From: Pontederia crassipes
Lineage: Eukaryota > Streptophyta > Magnoliopsida > Commelinales > Pontederiaceae
Reading direction: 5' to 3'
NCBI GenBank assembly: GCA_030549335.1
Contig: CM060198.1
Coordinates: forward strand, 47,767,353 to 47,831,352
DNA length: 64,000 nucleotides
The position numbers and the translations under genes were made by a program. The first letter of the stretch is position 1; each line of letters starts with the position of its first letter. Below are positions 25,505 through 37,560 of this stretch, in pieces. Below the pieces are notes generated by a model. That model made no database searches. It was not told where the DNA came from and saw only the letters and a list, made by a program, of their open reading frames with translations.

Positions 25505-28500
25505 GTAGGATCCCAAAGGGCACCAAGAAGGGGGGGGGGGATGAATTGGTGTTTAACCAAAAATATTAATTTCATGAAATTAGTAGCGGAAGCACAAAAT
25601 CGATTCTTGAAACCTTTGCAATTCAGATTATCAACACAATATGAATGAGGAGAGAGAGAGAAAATCAAACACAAGGACACGGTGGTTGTTGACGAGGTTC
25701 GGCCATACCTTGGCTTACGTCCCCGCTCCGACTTCTCGACTTCGAGACCGTCGGAGTTTCCACTAGCACTTCCTTTGTTCCAAATGGGTTAAGGAAGAAA
25801 GCCCTTTACACTACCGCCTTTTTCTTCGCTTCGAGAGGCAAGGCAACTTCTCCTCCTAGAAAGTTAATCTATTTCTCTCGCTCAAGAGGTAAGATTTAGA
25901 ACCTCTTTTACAGAGGAGCTCTCTCTAATTTTTTTTGAACAAAAGTGTTTTTCTCTTTTACAATTCTATGCTCACAAGAAGAGAAGAGAGAAAGAATGAG
26001 AAAGCTATAAAATGAAAACTTCAAGAAATGGTCTCTCTTTGACAATTTGAAGTTTTTCTTCAATGAGTGTATGGGTGTCTTTGCCTCTGACTTTGGCACT
26101 CCTTTTATAGCCTTCAATGTGTGTAAAATTCGTTCAGAAATTGTTCCACAAATTTCTCCTTCAAATTTGACCGTTATTGTTCATTTGACTCGGAGGCCGG
26201 TCGATCGCACTTCTGGACCGGTCGACCGATCTATGTGACCGTTGCGCATTTTCTTCAATTTATGCACTTGATCGGTCGGTCGACCGGTCTGACAATCGAT
26301 ACATCGACCGACATCTTCTCGACCGGCCTTCTTTGCATCGACCGGCAGGTTGACCGACTTGCACTCTTTTTATCATAATTTTTTGCACAGTTATCCAAAT
26401 TAGATGATCTTGGAGTCTATGGAAAGCTAACAGAATTCTCTACAACTTTGACATTACACTTTTATCCAAAACTAATGAGATCAGTGACAATTATTTGATC
26501 AAAGTTAGCGCATAAAGTTATTCATTTTTCTTTAAACTTTTCAGCATTTCAACTTTAATATTTCGAGGTTTATTTCATCAAAATATAATTTTATATGTCA
26601 TTAAAATTTTGACCAAACAATCTCCCCCTTTTTGATGAAGATAAACCAAGAAATATGAAAAAGATATAAGTTGGCGAAAAACTTGTAAAATCTTGTAAAA
26701 ACAATTTTACTCCCATTAATATTAACTTTTCTTAACGTATATTCAAATCGCATTTCTCCCCCTTTTGTTTCATCAAAAAGTCATTTGTAATTGAAGTAAA
26801 TAAGAAACCACATGTAACTCCCCCTTTTGTCATATAATAGATATGCAGAGTATTGCAAATTTTGAAAGATAACTCCCCCTAAATTTATGGCTATTTTATA
26901 ATGAAAACTATTTTATGAAAGCCAAAAACAAAAATATATTAAAAATATGGCATAAAACTTTGACAAAATAATGTGATATCTATGATATGTGAAAATAATG
27001 TTTAATCATGCTCCCCCTATTACCATGATCAATCTTTTATGTATTCTTATTTTTTTTAAAGAGATAGTAGTTTTGAAATTTTTGGGTGAAATCAAAAAGT
27101 AAGTAATACTTTTACCATAACCTTTGTGCCTTCACCACTTGTCCTTTGCTTTGCATGCGAGGCACACCTGAAAAGTAATTATGTAATCTTTGGTACCCAA
27201 ATTTCTTTGGATCCTAATTTGCTAGACAATGTTCCTTTCGGAACCCAAATCATGCCATGTTGTGTTGATTTTTTCATTTTGCATTGATATGCATAATGCC
27301 CATAAAATCCACATGTAAAGCATTTAAAATGTGATTTTCTATCATAGGGATGATTCCTAAGATTATTTTTCTTTGAATAAGAAATAATTTTATTTTGTAT
27401 ATCTTTCAAAGAGACATTTTCTTTTTTACTTATTCCAAAGAACATGCTAGTTTTACAACTTAACATGCATGCGTGATTTCCAAAGTCTCAATTTCATTTT
27501 TTAGTTTTTCATTTTCCAAAAAATATGCATTATTTTCCTCTTTTAATTTTTATTTCATGTATTAATGTTTCATTTTCCTCTTTAATTGAAAAATATCTTT
27601 TTATAAGAGAGGAGAGTTCTTTATTCACATCTAAAGAAGGAATTTCTTCGGAAAAATTCGATGAGTCATAATTTGAATTTGGAGGATTAGAAATTACCTC
27701 ATCGTCGTGTGCCATCAAGCATATGTATGTTTATCACTGATTCTTTAACTTTATCGGTTCCTTCAAAAGTAGTGATGAGTTTATTCCAAATCTCAGTTGC
27801 ACTTTCACAATTTGAAATCCGATTAAAATCCGTTGAATATAAAGCACAATAAAAAATATTCTTTGCTTTTCAATCCAATTTTGAAAAAACTTTCTGTCTT
27901 TCATCATGTTTCAAAGGTAATTTTTTATGTAAATAATAACCTTTTTCAATAATATCCCACATGTTTATATCAATGGAACATATGTAGGCTTGAATCCGAA
28001 TTTTTCAAGATTGAAAATTTGATGTATTTAAAAGGGAGGACGGCTAATTGATTGTCCTTTGGCAAAAACAAATGCACTTGATGCCATAGCTCTTAAGATT
28101 GTTAAATCTTAAAACAAACGATTGAATCTTAAAAATGATTAGATCTAAAATGGTTAGATCTTAAAAAGCCGAGATGATTCAAACGATCAAAACAAGAGCA
28201 ACCCGCTCTGATACCAATTATAGGATTCCAAAGGGCACCAAGAGGGGGGGTGAATTGGTGTTTAACCAAAAATATCGATTTCACGAAATTCGTAGCGGAA
28301 GCACAAAACTGATTCTTGAAACCTTTGCAATTCAGATTATCAACACAATATGAATGGGGGAGAGAGAAAATCAAACGCAAGGACACGGTGGTTGTTGACG
28401 AGGTTCGGCCACACTTGGCCTACGTCCCCGCTCCGACTTCTTGACCTCGAGACCATCGGAGATTCCACTAGCACTTCCTTTGTTCCAAATGGGGCAAGGA

Positions 28501-29395
28501 AGAAATCCCTTTACATCACCGCCTTTTTCTCCGCTTCGAGATGCAAGACAACCTCTCCTCCTAAGAAGCTAATCTATTTTTCTCGCTCAAGAGGTAAGTT
28601 TTAGAATCTTTTTTATACAGGAGCTCTCTCTAATTTTTCTGAACAAAAATATTTCTCTTTTTTACAATTCTATGCTCACAAGAAGAGAAGAGAGAAAGAA
28701 TGAGAAAGCTATAAAATGAAAACTTCAAGAAATGGTCTCTCTTTGACAACTTGAAGCTTTTCTTCAATGAGTGAATGAGTGCCTTTGTCTCTGGCTTTGG
28801 CACTCCTTTTATAGCCTTCAATGTGTGTAAAATTCGTCCAGAAATTTATCCACAAATTTCTCCTTCAAATTTGACTATTACTGTTCATTTGACTCGGAGG
28901 CCGGTCGATCGCACTTCTGGATCAGTCGACCGATCCATGTGACCGTTGCGCGTTTTCTTCAATTTCTGCGCTTGATCGGTCGGTTGACCGATACATTGAC
29001 TGGTAACGGCTCGACGTCGTCCGGAGCAAGGTCAGTAGCTATCGGTCGACCGGCTTCTTCTGTTCGGTCGACCGGCATCTTCTCGACCGGCCTTCTTTGT
29101 GTCGACCGGCCTTCTTGGCGTCGACCGACAGGTTGACCGACCTGCACTCTTTTGATCATAACATTTTGCATAGTTACCCAAATTAATTGATCTTTGAGTT
29201 TATGGAAAGCTAACAGAATTCTTTACAACTATGACATTCCACTTTTAAAACTAATGAGATCGGTGATAATTATTTGATCAAAATGTAGTGCATAAAGTTA
29301 TTCATTTTTCTTTAAACTTGCATTTCAACTTTAATCTTTTGAGGTTTGTTTCATCAAAATATAATTTTATATGTCATTAAAACTTTAATGCAATA
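25505..29395 (-). mobile_element. Gag-only, non-autonomous Ty1/copia element (TR-GAG-like) (fossil)
   Basis: Two LTRs, 25505-26619 and 28220-29395, align end to end with scattered differences, suggesting moderate age. Read on the minus strand, a primer site complementary to initiator-Met tRNA lies at 28217-28206. A gag start is at 28087 (UBN2/DUF4219 type), a CCHC zinc knuckle (CFTCGFYGHYAYQCK) lies near 27310, and a polypurine tract is at 26633-26621. The internal region is only 1.6 kb and holds no protease, integrase or reverse transcriptase. The flanking 5-mers TTAAG and GTAAG differ at one base. The gag looks broken. It inserted into the CACTA element, directly beside the solo LTR. Confidence 0.8.
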
Positions 29396-31459
29396 GTAAG
29401 TGTAATATCCATGATCTAATCCATATTACATTCTATATTATATGGCTATAATAAATTGAATATATGTGTTGTAGTATATGTTGTAATGTCACGTAGTGAT
29501 ATAATAAGAATTTATAAAATTTAATTAAAGTACTAAAGTATGATTAATAATAATATTATGATAAATCATATTCTTTTATGGTTAACTACGCATGTGATTT
29601 GTTAAGATTGGATTTAAGTCTAGTGGCCCAATCAAATATCACCAAGTGGCATAAGAAAATATATATATGTGTAACAACAATTAATATATAAAATATGTGA
29701 ATAAATTATATGAATTATATTATACCAATTAATATTAATTAGAGATGAAATTAATGATTTTGAATGTCAAATTTTAATTGGACAAGAATTTCAACTCTTG
29801 GCATGCAAGCTGCCAGCAAGCTAGCAGCTTGCTACCTCATGCTTAGGCTATTTTTTCAACTAACCTATTCAGGTGATAAAACTCTGATAAAATTTGTATG
29901 TTCTTATCATTCTCTCTAGAAAACACATAAAAAATTTTAAACCACGACTCCTTTCTTGGACTTTGAAGGAAATTCGACAAGGAAGATCATTGAAGGTAAA
30001 GATTCTAACCTTAGACTGATGGTGTTCTTCCTAAGATTTCTATTTCGTATCAATTCTTCCTTAAAAATTATGAAATTTAACATTTTCGAGTCTAGTTTAC
30101 ATGAGATTTAGAATCATGTTAATAGGAGTTATGAAACAAAAGTTATGCCATCAGGATTAAGGGTCTATCATACTGTTTAATAAAGTTGTTAGTTGGGATT
30201 GCAAATTAGGTATTAAATTGGATATGTAATCATATAAATTGATATTTAATGGTACTTAGAGTACATAATTTAGCATGTGTTTCCAACTAGAATCATTGGA
30301 AAATATTATGTCTACAAAAAGTTATTGATTTATCATTCTACATGATCTTTTTTGTCAGGATGAAGAATATATCAGAACATGAGTCAGGTTGAGAAATTTA
30401 TTGTGATCGTTATAGGATGATATAATTCATAAAACTTTTATGAGATATATATAATGATGTGTAGTTTTATGGAAAATTAGAATCACATGAAAATGTTAGG
30501 GGTATAGGCGTTATGAAATGTTAAATTGAAAATCACCTTGTCTGCCAGTACAAAACATAACAGAGAACATTATCTTAATTGTCAAAGTTACTATGATCAT
30601 TATTTGTTAAGATAAATCTTAAGAATTTTGGGAACGAGACTTTAGGATGTCTACTTTCAGAGAAAATTTAAAGTACTGAAATATGCGTCATTTACTAATT
30701 GATACAACTTTTAGAAGCAATGTCACTCAGTTTGTTGGAATTCAAAACTAACACAAAATATAGGTTGAGTGTTGATTTTCTTGAGAAGAAATCATATGGA
30801 AAGAGTATCTCAAACTTTTACTAATTACTTTTGTAGAGGCCAATGTTCATTTAAAATTGGATTCATGTGATTTGGTCATGTATAATATAAGATATGAATT
30901 TTGTTCCACAAAGTATGCAATCTGCCAAAATGAAAAGATGTGCATACTTAATAGGGTTATATTATTGGAATTGTATGTGTTAAAAGTATTGATACCATTC
31001 AACTGAAGGAGAATATATGATTCTTAAAGTACTATGTGATAGGTGTTTATGTTGATTATGAACATATATTATGGTTATAGGAAGGAATTCTAACATAAGT
31101 AAAAATGAAGGATGATCCATTGGCCTAAGGTGTAAGTGTAGATGGAGTAAGTTAAAGAAGAGGTATGTAGGGTGGATCCATGTGCTTTGATTGTATTATT
31201 TGTTTATAAGTTTTAGTCATGATATATGCAACATGAAATTTTATGCATCATCGTGAATTCATAAGAAATGTTAAAAGTGAACACTTGTGCAAAGGTTATG
31301 TTATATTTTATTTCATATGATAATTAAGAAATTGTTATATGAGTATAAACAATGTATGAAAAATGAATTGATATGGTATATACATGAGTAAGTTCTTAAA
31401 TGTGTTTCTAAAATATCAATATTCTCGGTAATTACATCATTATATGATTATTGCTATTA

Positions 31460-31680
31460 AGACAATGATACATGACATGATACTATGTGATATAATATGA
31501 TATGGCATAACAAGACACGAAATGACAGAAAATGACATGACATGATATGTTATAAAGCGACATGATATGTTATAATATGATATGATATGCCATGACATGA
31601 TATGACAAAAAAAGACACGACATGACATGCTACAAGATGACATGATATGGTACGACATGATATGATATGCTTGGGTTATG
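31460..31680. repeat. Degenerate GACATGATAT-type simple repeat
   Basis: Many overlapping copies of GACATGATATG and variants inside the solo LTR. Confidence 0.85.
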
Positions 31681-31729
31681 CACATGCATTACATCTCATT
31701 ATCATGCATGTGCATTACCCCTGTCGGGC

Positions 31730-31885
31730 GACAGTTTACTCTTGCATAGTTGAAAGACTTGCAAGACCGACAGTTTACCCTTATATAGTTGAAAGACTTA
31801 CAAGACCGACAGTTTACCCTTGCATAGTTGAAAAAACTTGTAAGGCCAATAGTTTATCCCTATATAGTTGAAAGACCTTATAGGG
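31730..31885. repeat. Four tandem 39-bp units
   Basis: Units start at 31730, 31769, 31808 and 31848 and share GACAGTTTACCCTT and ATAGTTGAAAGACTT. Confidence 0.9.
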
Positions 31886-32831
31886 ACGAAAGATATCCCG
31901 AATGAGATTTTAGATTGTTTGGAGCTAAGTGTCATATGAACCAGACTGTGGAATCAGTGTGAGCCACATTTGAATTCATATGGGCCACCTCTAGAATCCA
32001 TCAGCCTCCCCAGCAGGGTCGACAGATATCCCGAAAGGGATGCCTCTGGCTAGTTGGCGATATGACATGTGCATGCATAATTTTTTTTTGCATACCTTTC
32101 ACTTTAAAGAGCATGGCATCTGATGCATTATTGATTGTGATATTGTATAGTTATAGGACATGCTTTGATGTGAATGATGTGGTAATAATGTTTGATAATT
32201 ATTATATATATGAACAAGGATTTTGATATGAAATGATATGACCTTATTATGACATATGGTGACAGCTCATGCTTATATGAAAATGACTTAAGTGCATAAA
32301 TATGTGTTTTGATAAGATAGGTTAAGATAACTCATTTTTTTACAGCAATAATGAATATGTATCAATCTTTAGAATTCTTTACATGATATTATCATTCTCG
32401 ATCATTTAAATATTTCATGTTTGAATAAGTTATAAGCTAGAGTCTTTTAAGAAATACTATTTTGGCCCTACATACGAGCTTTGCTCATGGAGATTATGCA
32501 TATATATGTACATTTATGTACAACATATATCCATATATTTCTCTGTACTTGGATCTTGCAGGTCAAAAGCATGGGTGGTCGATGCTCATGACAAGTGATG
32601 GCATATGGAACTGAGTGTTGGAGAGTTTTTCTTTGACTACATTACTTTATAATAATATTTAAAGATGTCAATATTTGATATATGAATTTAGAGTTTCCTT
32701 ATGTGAATGATACAAAGAAAAGATTTATTCTATATGAATTCTATTTATGACAAGATGATAGTAGTAGATCGGACGCTCGAGTAAAATAGAAAAAAAATGC
32801 TTCTGCTGGCTCGAGGGTCCGGGTCGTTACA

Positions 32832-33180
32832 ATAATCGATGGAGGAAGGCGACGGGCGACGATCGACACCGGACGGAGGAGCATAGACGGCGGATGGAGG
32901 GGCGAGGTGGAGGGCGGGCCACGGTGGAGGCGGAGGGCGGTGGAGGTGGAGGAGGCGGAGTGCGGCCGAGGAGGATGGCGACAGAGGAGGTGGAGGGAGG
33001 CGGGTCGTAGAGGCAAAGAGCGAAGGAGGGTGGTTGGGCAGAAGAGGTCAGCGCAGGGCGAATCGAAGGAGCAACAGGCGGGCGAGTTCGACTGTCGAAG
33101 CAGCGGAGCAGTGGGGTCGGGCGAGTTTAGCGGGTGTCAATCGTCGGGCATCGTCGGTCGCGGTGAAAATCGGTGAGCGA
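32832..33180. other. GC-rich purine-biased block of the nested CACTA
   Basis: Strongly GC-rich on a low-complexity GGAGG/GGCGG theme. The open frame here is most likely a composition effect, not a gene. It probably corresponds to the transcribed 5' region of the element's minus-strand gene. Confidence 0.5.
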
Positions 33181-33815
33181 GCGTAACAGTAAAAAGTGAA
33201 AACACAAAATAGGGGTTAGGGATTTAAGTTAAGTATTTAGCGTCTCAATTAGACACGACGGTACTTAGACGCTGCGGGGACGCCATAATCGAGATTGTAT
33301 TTCGAGGCTGTAGGGACGCTATAACGAATTTTCTTCCTAATTTAAGATTATATGTGAGATATTAAGTGATAATAATATGTATATGTGCATGAGTTATAGA
33401 CGTGTATTTATATATCAATATGTGTCCGATTAAGTGAGGGTAATAAAAAGTTGGCTAATGCGGCGCTATAAAGAAGCTAATGCATCACTAAGATATATTA
33501 GCGACACACTAGCATTGTAGTAGCGTCTCTACTAACTTAGTGTCTTACTTTGGGGACACCAGGGCGACGCTAATAGGTTTTTTATATTCTAATTTTCTAT
33601 TATATGTATGTAATTTTCTTTATCAAGATAGCGTCTCATCGCATTGTACCTCGTTCCAGTCGTTTTGTTCCCTTCCCACAATCTAAAAATTATGGAATGC
33701 ATATATAATTATTCATGTATGTGTATATAAAATTTTAAGTCTATATGTTTATGTATATATAACAAAATTATATATATATATATATATATAATATGTGTAT
33801 GTATATGTCCACGTG

Positions 33816-34065
33816 TAAGAGATTAAGTCACAATAATGTGTATATCTATATGTATTATAAGTATATACGTGTATATATATGTCTATATATGTGCGAGATT
33901 AAGTGACAATAACATATATATGTATACATATTATAAGTATATATCTGTATGTATATGTTTATATGTACGAGATTAAGTGATAATAATATGTATATGTGTA
34001 CTTATTATATATAAGTATAAGTATATACGTGTATTTATATGTCTATATGTGCCCGATTAAGTGAT
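33816..34065. repeat. Tandem units of about 75-85 bp in CACTA right subterminal zone
   Basis: Three to four units begin CGAGATTAAGTGAYAATAAT and continue with TATATG-rich sequence. A related copy lies at about 33350-33440, followed in both cases by GTAATAAAAAGT and GCTA-rich words, so a larger segment is also duplicated. Confidence 0.75.
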
Positions 34066-35264
34066 TGTAATAAAAAGTCAGCTACTACGGCACTATAGAG
34101 ACGCTAATGAGTCGCTAAAACATATTAGCGATACACTAATGTCGACGTAGCATCCCAATAAGAAGACGTCTGAGAGACGCCAATAGTGACTCTATAGCGT
34201 CGACCACAATTGTGGCTCTATTGTGGCACTAGGTAGACGCTATTGAGCCTCCACTGTGGTGCTAAAATGTGATAATTTGTAACAAATCATGTCTCTTAAA
34301 TCAACCATCATAATTTCATGATTAAGAATATAAAAATAATATATGTATAATTAAGATATGATATATATTGTATGGACAAGTAACATATATAATATAGGTA
34401 ACAAATTATATATTTAGTAACACTCTTATGATGTAGATATATATAAGTAATTATATAGGAATACATATATATGTTGAAGGTACATATACAATATTTAATT
34501 TATTTATTGATTAAAGTATAGTATAGATAATATATAATGTTGCATCAAAATATATAACATATAGTGATATAGATATAGATAACCTACATATAGTTATCTA
34601 TTTGTTAGTTAACATATATAGTTATGAGATGCAAGTAAGTGTTAAAATAGTGCCAATTAAACGTTGTATGTGTTACATGTGTAGACAACAACAGGAATAT
34701 GTCTTCATATTGACGTCTACATAGCATCGTATCAAATGTGACGCCAGATAGCATTTCCATAGCATCTCTGAAGATGCGACGCTGGCGTCGCGTCGAACGC
34801 TATCGACGCGACAATAACACTAGGTTCTTCCGCGCACTTTCGCTTCATGGCGCGCAATAATAGCGGCTACTTGGCGTCGCTATGGCGCCTTCGTTAGCGT
34901 CTATTTCTCGAAACGCTAAGACAATGATAATGTGACGCTATTGAGAGGCAAGTAGCGTCGCTTATTTGGGACTCAACTGAGACACCATAACGACGCTCAT
35001 GGCATCGACTTAGCGTCACCATGTTCCGAGACGCTATTTGGCGTCGCTAATAGCCGGTTTTCTTATAGTGGCTGCCGGATCTTTGACGCCGCCCAATCCT
35101 CCGATAGTGTATGATTGCTCGTATGTGAAATCTGAGCGCCGTCTGGCGGCCACCAAATGCCCGTCACCAAGGTACAAGTTTCCATCAATCCCTGTCCAAA
35201 ACTATCTGGAACCCTGGATCTCAATTTCCTTGCAAGGTTCTCACCTTGGAGACTTATTGGTTGT

Positions 35265-35552
35265 AGGTCAGAAGGATGGTCAGTGATTCGCCAAGCCTCA
35301 TTCTGATGGGTTCGAGGAGAAGAATGGGGTCAAGCTGCCAAGCTACAAAGGGTATAACATCAATGGAGATGCGTTCGATGAGAAGTCGAGGGTGCCGGAT
35401 CCGTAGAGGATGATAAGGGCGTATTGCCAATCCACAGCAACTCTCAACCTCCTCTGTGCATTTGCCACCGGAGGCTACGCCGCCATGAAACGCGCCACAC
35501 AATGGAATCTCGACTTCACTGAACACAATGATTAGGGAGACAGGTTTCATAA
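35265..35552 (+). pseudogene. DAHP synthase gene fragment carried in a CACTA-like element
   Basis: Translated on the plus strand, the segment matches the conserved core of plant class-II 3-deoxy-D-arabino-heptulosonate-7-phosphate synthase. Visible blocks are [58 protein letters not shown], and [10 protein letters not shown] followed by GDRF. The enzyme makes the first step of the shikimate pathway in plastids. Here only about 95 codons remain and three in-frame stops are present (before FAKP, before RMIRAY and after TEHND). There is no start region and no second exon recognised. It lies between the inner CACTA end and the outer element's right repeats, so it was probably captured by the outer element. 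Confidence 0.8.
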
Positions 35553-37050
35553 CATTTATGAATAAGGGAGACAGGTGAAATCATATCATTTATGACTTCC
35601 TGTGTGCTTTAGTTCTATTAGAAAATTGGAGACATGTGAATCATTTTTTGTATGTTGACTGATGTTTTTCTCTGCTGGATAAATAATAGTATCTTTCTTA
35701 TACTTGTAGTTGCTAAGTTTCTTATACTATATCAATATTAATCTCATATTAGATCATAATCTGAGGGCATACATTTCCTTTTCATGAAGGCATAATCATT
35801 AAATGTCATATGTCAGACTTTCTTTATCCAACAAATATTGAATGATTTTTCTAATTGTGTTTTCTTTTATTGATATCAATAATTTTATTTAATCGTGTTT
35901 TCTTTTAATGATCAATTGTGTTTTCAAAGATTTGTGAAATATTTTGTCATTTATTTAGGTCTAGATTGAACAGCTACTTATGCAACTCTGCCACCAACAG
36001 GGTTATCACTTATCATGCAAAGGGAGGATTGAGTTTCGTTGCAGATCAGTGGGCAATTGGATGAGAATGGTGCCAGCTAGTTCACCATTTTTCCCTCTCT
36101 GGTTTCATCCATGTTGAGGTGTTTTTTATGCAATTAGTTGGCTTCCATCAAAATAATATAATTAGAAATTTACTTAAACTAAAAATTTCTTTTCTGGAAG
36201 AAACTCTTTTTTACAAAAGCTTGATAATCAACATTTACTTTAATTGGTAGGTTTGGGGAGATCCTAGCATATAAGTACTTTACTAAAAAACTGGGCTCAA
36301 GCAAAGTGAGGTGGGTAAACAAAGAAACTTAGTCTGGTTTACCGTATGATATAATTTGTTTATTCATTCGCTATTGTCTGCATTGTCCTTTCAGCAAAAA
36401 CAACCAAGCGTCACTTTGTTGAAGAATGCAATAAACCTTTGCCAACAAGCTTTGAGCTTGGCAATGTTACTTATTGCAACATAAGTAAACTTCTCAGGCA
36501 TTGTGAAAGGTGATCATCATTGTCAGCAATATACTATGTTTGAACATGAGGCACAGTTGCTGCTTAATATCAGTCATAATCCAGATGACTATGTAAACTG
36601 TAAATTGTACTGGATACAAAACCTATTATAGAATTATGATCGAAATTTTGTTTCCCTTTTGTAGTGAGATTGTATTTATTAGTTGTTGAAATATATAGGA
36701 AGCTTTTCAATTTCCTTCTTTTTTTATCTTTATGCCAAGTTTCTAGTTGCTTGGATTGATAGCAAGTGTAAATATAATTGATCTGATACTATTTTATCCA
36801 AGCTTGGCATCTTCTACACTCATTATATATATATAACCTTGCACCATGGTTTCTAATGACCATCTGGGCTTTAGATGTGGCCATGGAAATGGACTAATGA
36901 GTGATGAATATCTACTTTCATATACAAAACTGAGAAACATGTCCATGTTCCATGAATGCTTCATGTTCAGTTCATGTATCCTACTCTTGTTTTAAACTTG
37001 GACTTGTGATGATTATTATGCTTGTTTTCTAGAGAAATTAAACATAATAA
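35553..37050. other. Noncoding interior of the outer element
   Basis: AT-rich sequence with no recognised gene. It may include introns or further parts of captured host sequence, but no exon could be identified. Confidence 0.4.
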
Positions 37051-37460
37051 AGCTCACATTTTTGTGACATCGTCAAATATTATTTATTTGTGACATTTAA
37101 TGTCACCAAAGATTATCTTACTCATGACATTTAAACATCACCAAATGTTATCTATTTGAGACATTTAAATGTCACCAAAGAAACGTCTATTCATCACGTT
37201 TAAGTGTTACCAATAACTATTATTTAGTAACATTTAAGCGTTACCAATAAATGTACATATGATAACGTTTAAGTGTTACAAATATTTATGTTTTTTTGCC
37301 ACGTTTTTACTTTTGGTGACGTTTAAAATATAAAAATTACAAGAACTTTCTATAACGTTTTTAACGTAACGTTTATAAAATGTCACAAACAACCATTTAT
37401 AACGTATAAAGGACTTTTGGGATTTTTGGTGACATTTATTAAAACGTTACTAACACTCTA
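37050..37460. repeat. Subterminal repeats, GTGACATTTAA / AACGTTAC words
   Basis: Repeated motifs such as GTGACATTTAATGTCACC, GTTTAAGTGTTACC and TAACGTTT in both orientations, typical of the subterminal zone of a CACTA-like element. Confidence 0.65.
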
Positions 37461-37464
37461 ATTC

Positions 37465-37478
37465 CATATATATGGTAG

Positions 37479-37527
<49 letters not shown>

Positions 37528-37545
37528 TACCATATATATATATAT
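37465..37545. repeat. TA-rich palindrome
   Basis: CCATATATATGGTAGTATAT, then a (TA)n run, then the inverse (TATACTACCATATATA). The whole block can form a long hairpin. It separates the outer CACTA end from the MULE-like element. Confidence 0.8.
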
Positions 37546-37560
37546 ACTACATTTATTAAT

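Larger units (their letters stand above)
29401..32831. mobile_element. Solo LTR, Ty3-type (Tekay/Del-like) (fossil)
   Basis: Begins TGTAATATCC and ends GGGTCGTTACA, 3431 bp, with no internal region or second LTR. An inner segment GAGCTTTGCTCATGGAGATT near 32478 is matched by GAGCGTTAGCTCACGGGCATT near 62997 in the LTR at the right edge, pointing to the same lineage. It contains an ATG/ACATG-rich simple repeat at 31460-31680 and four 39-40-bp tandem units at 31730-31885. No target duplication is visible: the left flank is GTAAG and the right flank ATAAT. Confidence 0.7.
22389..35070 (-). mobile_element. Nested CACTA (En/Spm-type) element with ORF1 remains
   Basis: Ends are CACTACAAGAAAATCGAAT at 22389 and the inverted counterpart CGGTTTTCTTATAGTG ending at 35070. 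Flanking triplets are GTT (22386-22388) and GCT (35071-35073), a target duplication with one change. Both subterminal zones (22440-22860 and 33240-35060) are full of short repeats such as GACGCTA and TAGCGTC in both orientations. Minus-strand coding remains of a Ptta/En/Spm ORF1-type gene lie at about 23060-24900. No DDE transposase (Transposase_21) was recognised. A gag-only copia element and a solo Ty3 LTR sit inside (25505-29395 and 29401-32831), so the original element was about 5.4 kb. Confidence 0.85.
21979..37480. mobile_element. Outer CACTA-like element, interrupted by a nested CACTA and carrying a gene fragment
   Basis: The left end CACTACAACAAATTCGATC is followed by subterminal AAGTAACGTTTA and ACGTAACC words. 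A right zone at 37050-37460 carries the same kind of words (TAACGTTTTTAACGTAACG, AAAACGTTACTAAC) and ends near ATGGTAGTA at 37480 beside a TA repeat that blurs the terminus. Removing the inner element (22389-35070) leaves about 2.8 kb: a CT-rich then GC-rich left part, a DAHP synthase fragment at 35265-35552, and noncoding sequence. The left end is good; the right end is inferred. No transposase is seen in the outer part. Confidence 0.5.

Noticed and set aside
31730-31885. Possible CRISPR-like array
   Set aside because: The units are contiguous 39-bp tandem copies with no unique spacers and lie in a plant LTR.
32907-33176. Glycine/arginine-rich open frame
   Set aside because: Low-complexity GC-rich block of a CACTA element with open frames on both strands and no family motif.
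35038-35264. Open frame leading into the DAHP synthase fragment
   Set aside because: Its start lies in the CACTA inverted repeat and the sequence before 35265 does not resemble DAHP synthase or another family I know.
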